Source: Actinoplanes xinjiangensis (GTDB taxonomy: Bacteria > Actinomycetota > Actinomycetes > Mycobacteriales > Micromonosporaceae). From it: a stretch of DNA of 64,000 bases. Each line of letters starts with the position of its first letter. Positions within the stretch are counted from its first letter, which is position 1. Below the pieces are notes generated by a model. It was not told where the DNA came from and did no database searches. It saw nothing but the letters and a program-made list of their open reading frames with translations. The stretch is taken from NCBI RefSeq assembly GCF_003148685.1, contig NZ_QGGR01000004.1:186001-250000 (forward strand), given 5' to 3'. Below are positions 62,415-64,000 of the stretch, one piece after another. Both the position numbers and the translations under genes were made by a program.

Positions 62415-63413
62415 TCAGGGCAGGATCGCCAGTCTGCCGACGGTGGTCCGCGCTTCCAGGTCCGTCAGTGCTTTCGGGCCTTCGGCGAGTGGGTAGCAGG
62501 TGGGCCGGCCGGGGCGGATGACTCCGGCCGCGAGGAGGCCGAACATCTCGCCCATCACCTCGCCGAAGAGGGACGGTGCGGCCTGGATCAGGGTGCCGAT
62601 GTTCAGGCCGATGAGGTGGACCTGGTGCCTGTAGATCAGGTCCCAGTTGGTGATCGTTGCCTCCCCTCCGGCCATGCCGTAGACGACGACTCGGCCGGTG
62701 ACCCGTCTGGTCGAGGCCAGGCTGGCGTTCAGGGTGGGGCCGCCGACCGACTCCAGGACGAGGTCGACGCCTGTGCCGCCGGTCAGCCGCATGACGTCGC
62801 CGGTCAGGTCGGTGCTGCGGGAGTCGATGACGTGGTCGGCACCCAGGCTCAAGACCAGGTCGTGTTTCTGCGGCGATGCCGCTGCGATCACGGTCGCGCC
62901 GTAGTGTTTCGCCATCGTGAGCGCGGCCTGACCGGTCGCCCCGGCTGCGGCATGGATCAGGACGGTCTGACCAGCGGTGATGTGGCCCAGCGGCTTGAGC
63001 GCGGCCAGCGCGGTCGGCCAGCTGACCACCAGACCGAGAGCCTGCTCGTCGGTCCAGCCTGCAGGCACGCTGACCACCGACGCCGCGGACAGCAGCATGA
63101 ACTCGGCGAAGGCGCCGCCGGTGATCAAGGCGCCGATGACATGGGCGCCGGGCTGGAGGTCGGTCACCCCTTCGCCGACGGACATGACTTCACCGGCGGC
63201 CTCGATGCCCGCCACGTACGGCGGCTGCGGGCCGCCGGCGAATGTGCCGGTGGCCTGCTGGATGTCGACGAAGTTGACGCCTGCCGCAGTCACCCGGATC
63301 AGGACCTCGCCGGCGCCCCGAATCGGCACCGGGGCGTCGGTGACGAGACGCAGATCCCGAGGGCCGTTGAGGGACGTCTGTCGCAGGGCGCGCATGGTGG
63401 GGGAGATGCTCAT
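62415..63413 (-). CDS. Zinc-less quinone oxidoreductase-like dehydrogenase (MDR superfamily)
   Basis: 332 residues. The N-terminal GroES-like domain has PVPIRGAGEVLIRVTAAGVNFVDIQQATG and PYVAGIEAAGEV; the NADPH-binding Rossmann motif is VLIHAAAGATGQAAL. Zinc ligands of alcohol dehydrogenases are missing, so it belongs to the quinone oxidoreductase/zeta-crystallin group. It reduces quinones or enones using NADPH. The start at 63413 has AAGGAAG upstream. It is the first native-looking gene beyond the island. Confidence 0.9.
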   Translation of the reverse strand: MSISPTMRALRQTSLNGPRDLRLVTDAPVPIRGAGEVLIRVTAAGVNFVDIQQATGTFAGGPQPPYVAGIEAAGEVMSVGEGVTDLQPGAHVIGALITGGAFAEFMLLSAASVVSVPAGWTDEQALGLVVSWPTALAALKPLGHITAGQTVLIHAAAGATGQAALTMAKHYGATVIAAASPQKHDLVLSLGADHVIDSRSTDLTGDVMRLTGGTGVDLVLESVGGPTLNASLASTRRVTGRVVVYGMAGGEATITNWDLIYRHQVHLIGLNIGTLIQAAPSLFGEVMGEMFGLLAAGVIRPGRPTCYPLAEGPKALTDLEARTTVGRLAILP

Positions 63414-63492
63414 GACAGTCTGCTTCCTTCGGTTGGCGACAAGACCGGCCGGGCGGCCACAAGACCGGGCTACCGGTTGGCGACGAGGCCGG

Positions 63493-64000
63493 CTACCTAC
63501 ACCGGGGAAGACCCGGCGCGACCGAAGAAGGAATCGCTGTCGGCTGAGCCCGCTGTGCCTGCGGCAGGTGCGGCGCGAACCCGAACGCGCCCAACAGGCT
63601 CGGATCGCCGAAGGAGGAGATGCGGTGAATGCCTGCACCGCTGACGGTGAGCACGCAGATTCCGTACGCCTGGTGGTTCCCGTGTCGGTCCCGGGTGTAG
63701 ACCGCTGCCGCGGGCTGCCCGTTGGCGCTGGTCGGCAGCATGCGCCAGTCACCCGGCGATCCCAGCAGGTGGCGGTGCAGGAAGGGGATGCAGGTACTCC
63801 GGCCGGCGAACCAGGTGCGCAGCGGTGTCGCCTCCAAGGTGACGTCCTTCAGCAGCAGTCGCTCCAGCCCTGCGGCGTCGGCGTTCTCGAAGGCCGCGAT
63901 GTACTGATCGAGAAGCTCCCGGGCGCCGGGCACGGCAGGCTCGGTGGTCTGGTCGTCGGTCAGAGCCAGTTCTGCCAGCCGCCCCCGGGCGCGTTGCAGC
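63493..64000 (-). CDS. ECF sigma factor with C-terminal SnoaL-like domain, truncated by the window
   Basis: The visible 168 residues are the 3' end of the gene; the frame is open to base 63999. The first residues LQRARGRLAEL match the end of sigma region 4 in the SigX5/TIGR02960-type factors (VNSALQRAR). They are followed by a SnoaL-like domain: ARELLDQYIAAFENADAAGLERLL, TWFAGRSTCIPFL, WRMLPTSANGQPAAAVYTRD and a C-terminal HRISSFGDPSLLGAFG. In this group the C-terminal domain controls the sigma factor in place of an anti-sigma protein. Confidence 0.8.
   Translation of the reverse strand, partial: LQRARGRLAELALTDDQTTEPAVPGARELLDQYIAAFENADAAGLERLLLKDVTLEATPLRTWFAGRSTCIPFLHRHLLGSPGDWRMLPTSANGQPAAAVYTRDRHGNHQAYGICVLTVSGAGIHRISSFGDPSLLGAFGFAPHLPQAQRAQPTAIPSSVAPGLPRCR

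Overview
The window is high-GC DNA that reads like a free-living actinomycete chromosome. I infer Actinoplanes or a related genus of Micromonosporaceae, because it combines a FasR-fabD-fabH-acpP-fabF fatty-acid operon, DUF3145 and DUF3052 proteins, a full-length chemoreceptor, a GGDEF-EAL protein and several secreted glycan-active enzymes. No rRNA, CRISPR array, transposase or integrase was recognised.

Layout. 1-11.8 kb: a 5'-truncated prolyl oligopeptidase, an EEP-fold hydrolase, a metallophosphoesterase, a secreted glycoside hydrolase, a SigE-type sigma factor with a membrane partner, a GGDEF-EAL protein, two secreted lipoproteins and a phage-like M15 peptidase. 11.97-19.7 kb: one leftward operon with a complete urea-type ABC transporter (urtABCDE), an NCS1 transporter and two overlapping TetR paralogues; codon choice differs from its neighbours and urea-degrading enzymes are absent from the window. 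20-27.3 kb: a MarR regulator, a decayed rhamnogalacturonan lyase, a solute-binding protein with a small membrane partner, a phosphatase, argS preceded by a convincing arginine leader-peptide attenuator, and a secreted 5'-nucleotidase. 27.3-39.7 kb: signalling and housekeeping genes (Ser/Thr kinase, STAS protein, surE-pfkB pair, CDF metal exporter, HelD-like helicase, hydrolase, carbonic anhydrase, DUF3145). 39.8-47.4 kb: a GH3 lipoprotein, an array of six 63-bp palindromic tandem repeats, then fabF-acpP-fabH-fabD and their regulator fasR. 48-60.6 kb: TetR, gltX, chemoreceptor, RibD-C reductase, aceE, YjbQ, a fused two-domain E1 dehydrogenase, DUF3052 and an AhpE-type peroxiredoxin. 60.7-62.2 kb: tRNA-Val(UAC) and a 1.5-kb insert bounded by a 56-bp duplication of the tRNA 3' half, carrying an AbrB-type antitoxin and a frameshifted toxin. 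The window ends with a quinone-oxidoreductase-like gene and a truncated ECF sigma factor with a SnoaL-like tail.

Most notable signals: (i) the argS leader, with a leaderless 15-codon ORF holding RRRR and mutually exclusive hairpins; (ii) the 63-bp palindromic array and its single relative 30 kb away; (iii) the tRNA-Val mini-island with a broken toxin; (iv) the self-contained urt/NCS1/TetR-TetR operon; (v) a terminator-like leader before a small strongly initiated gene at 38.6-39.0 kb. Functional assignments rest on motifs read by eye; no database search was possible.
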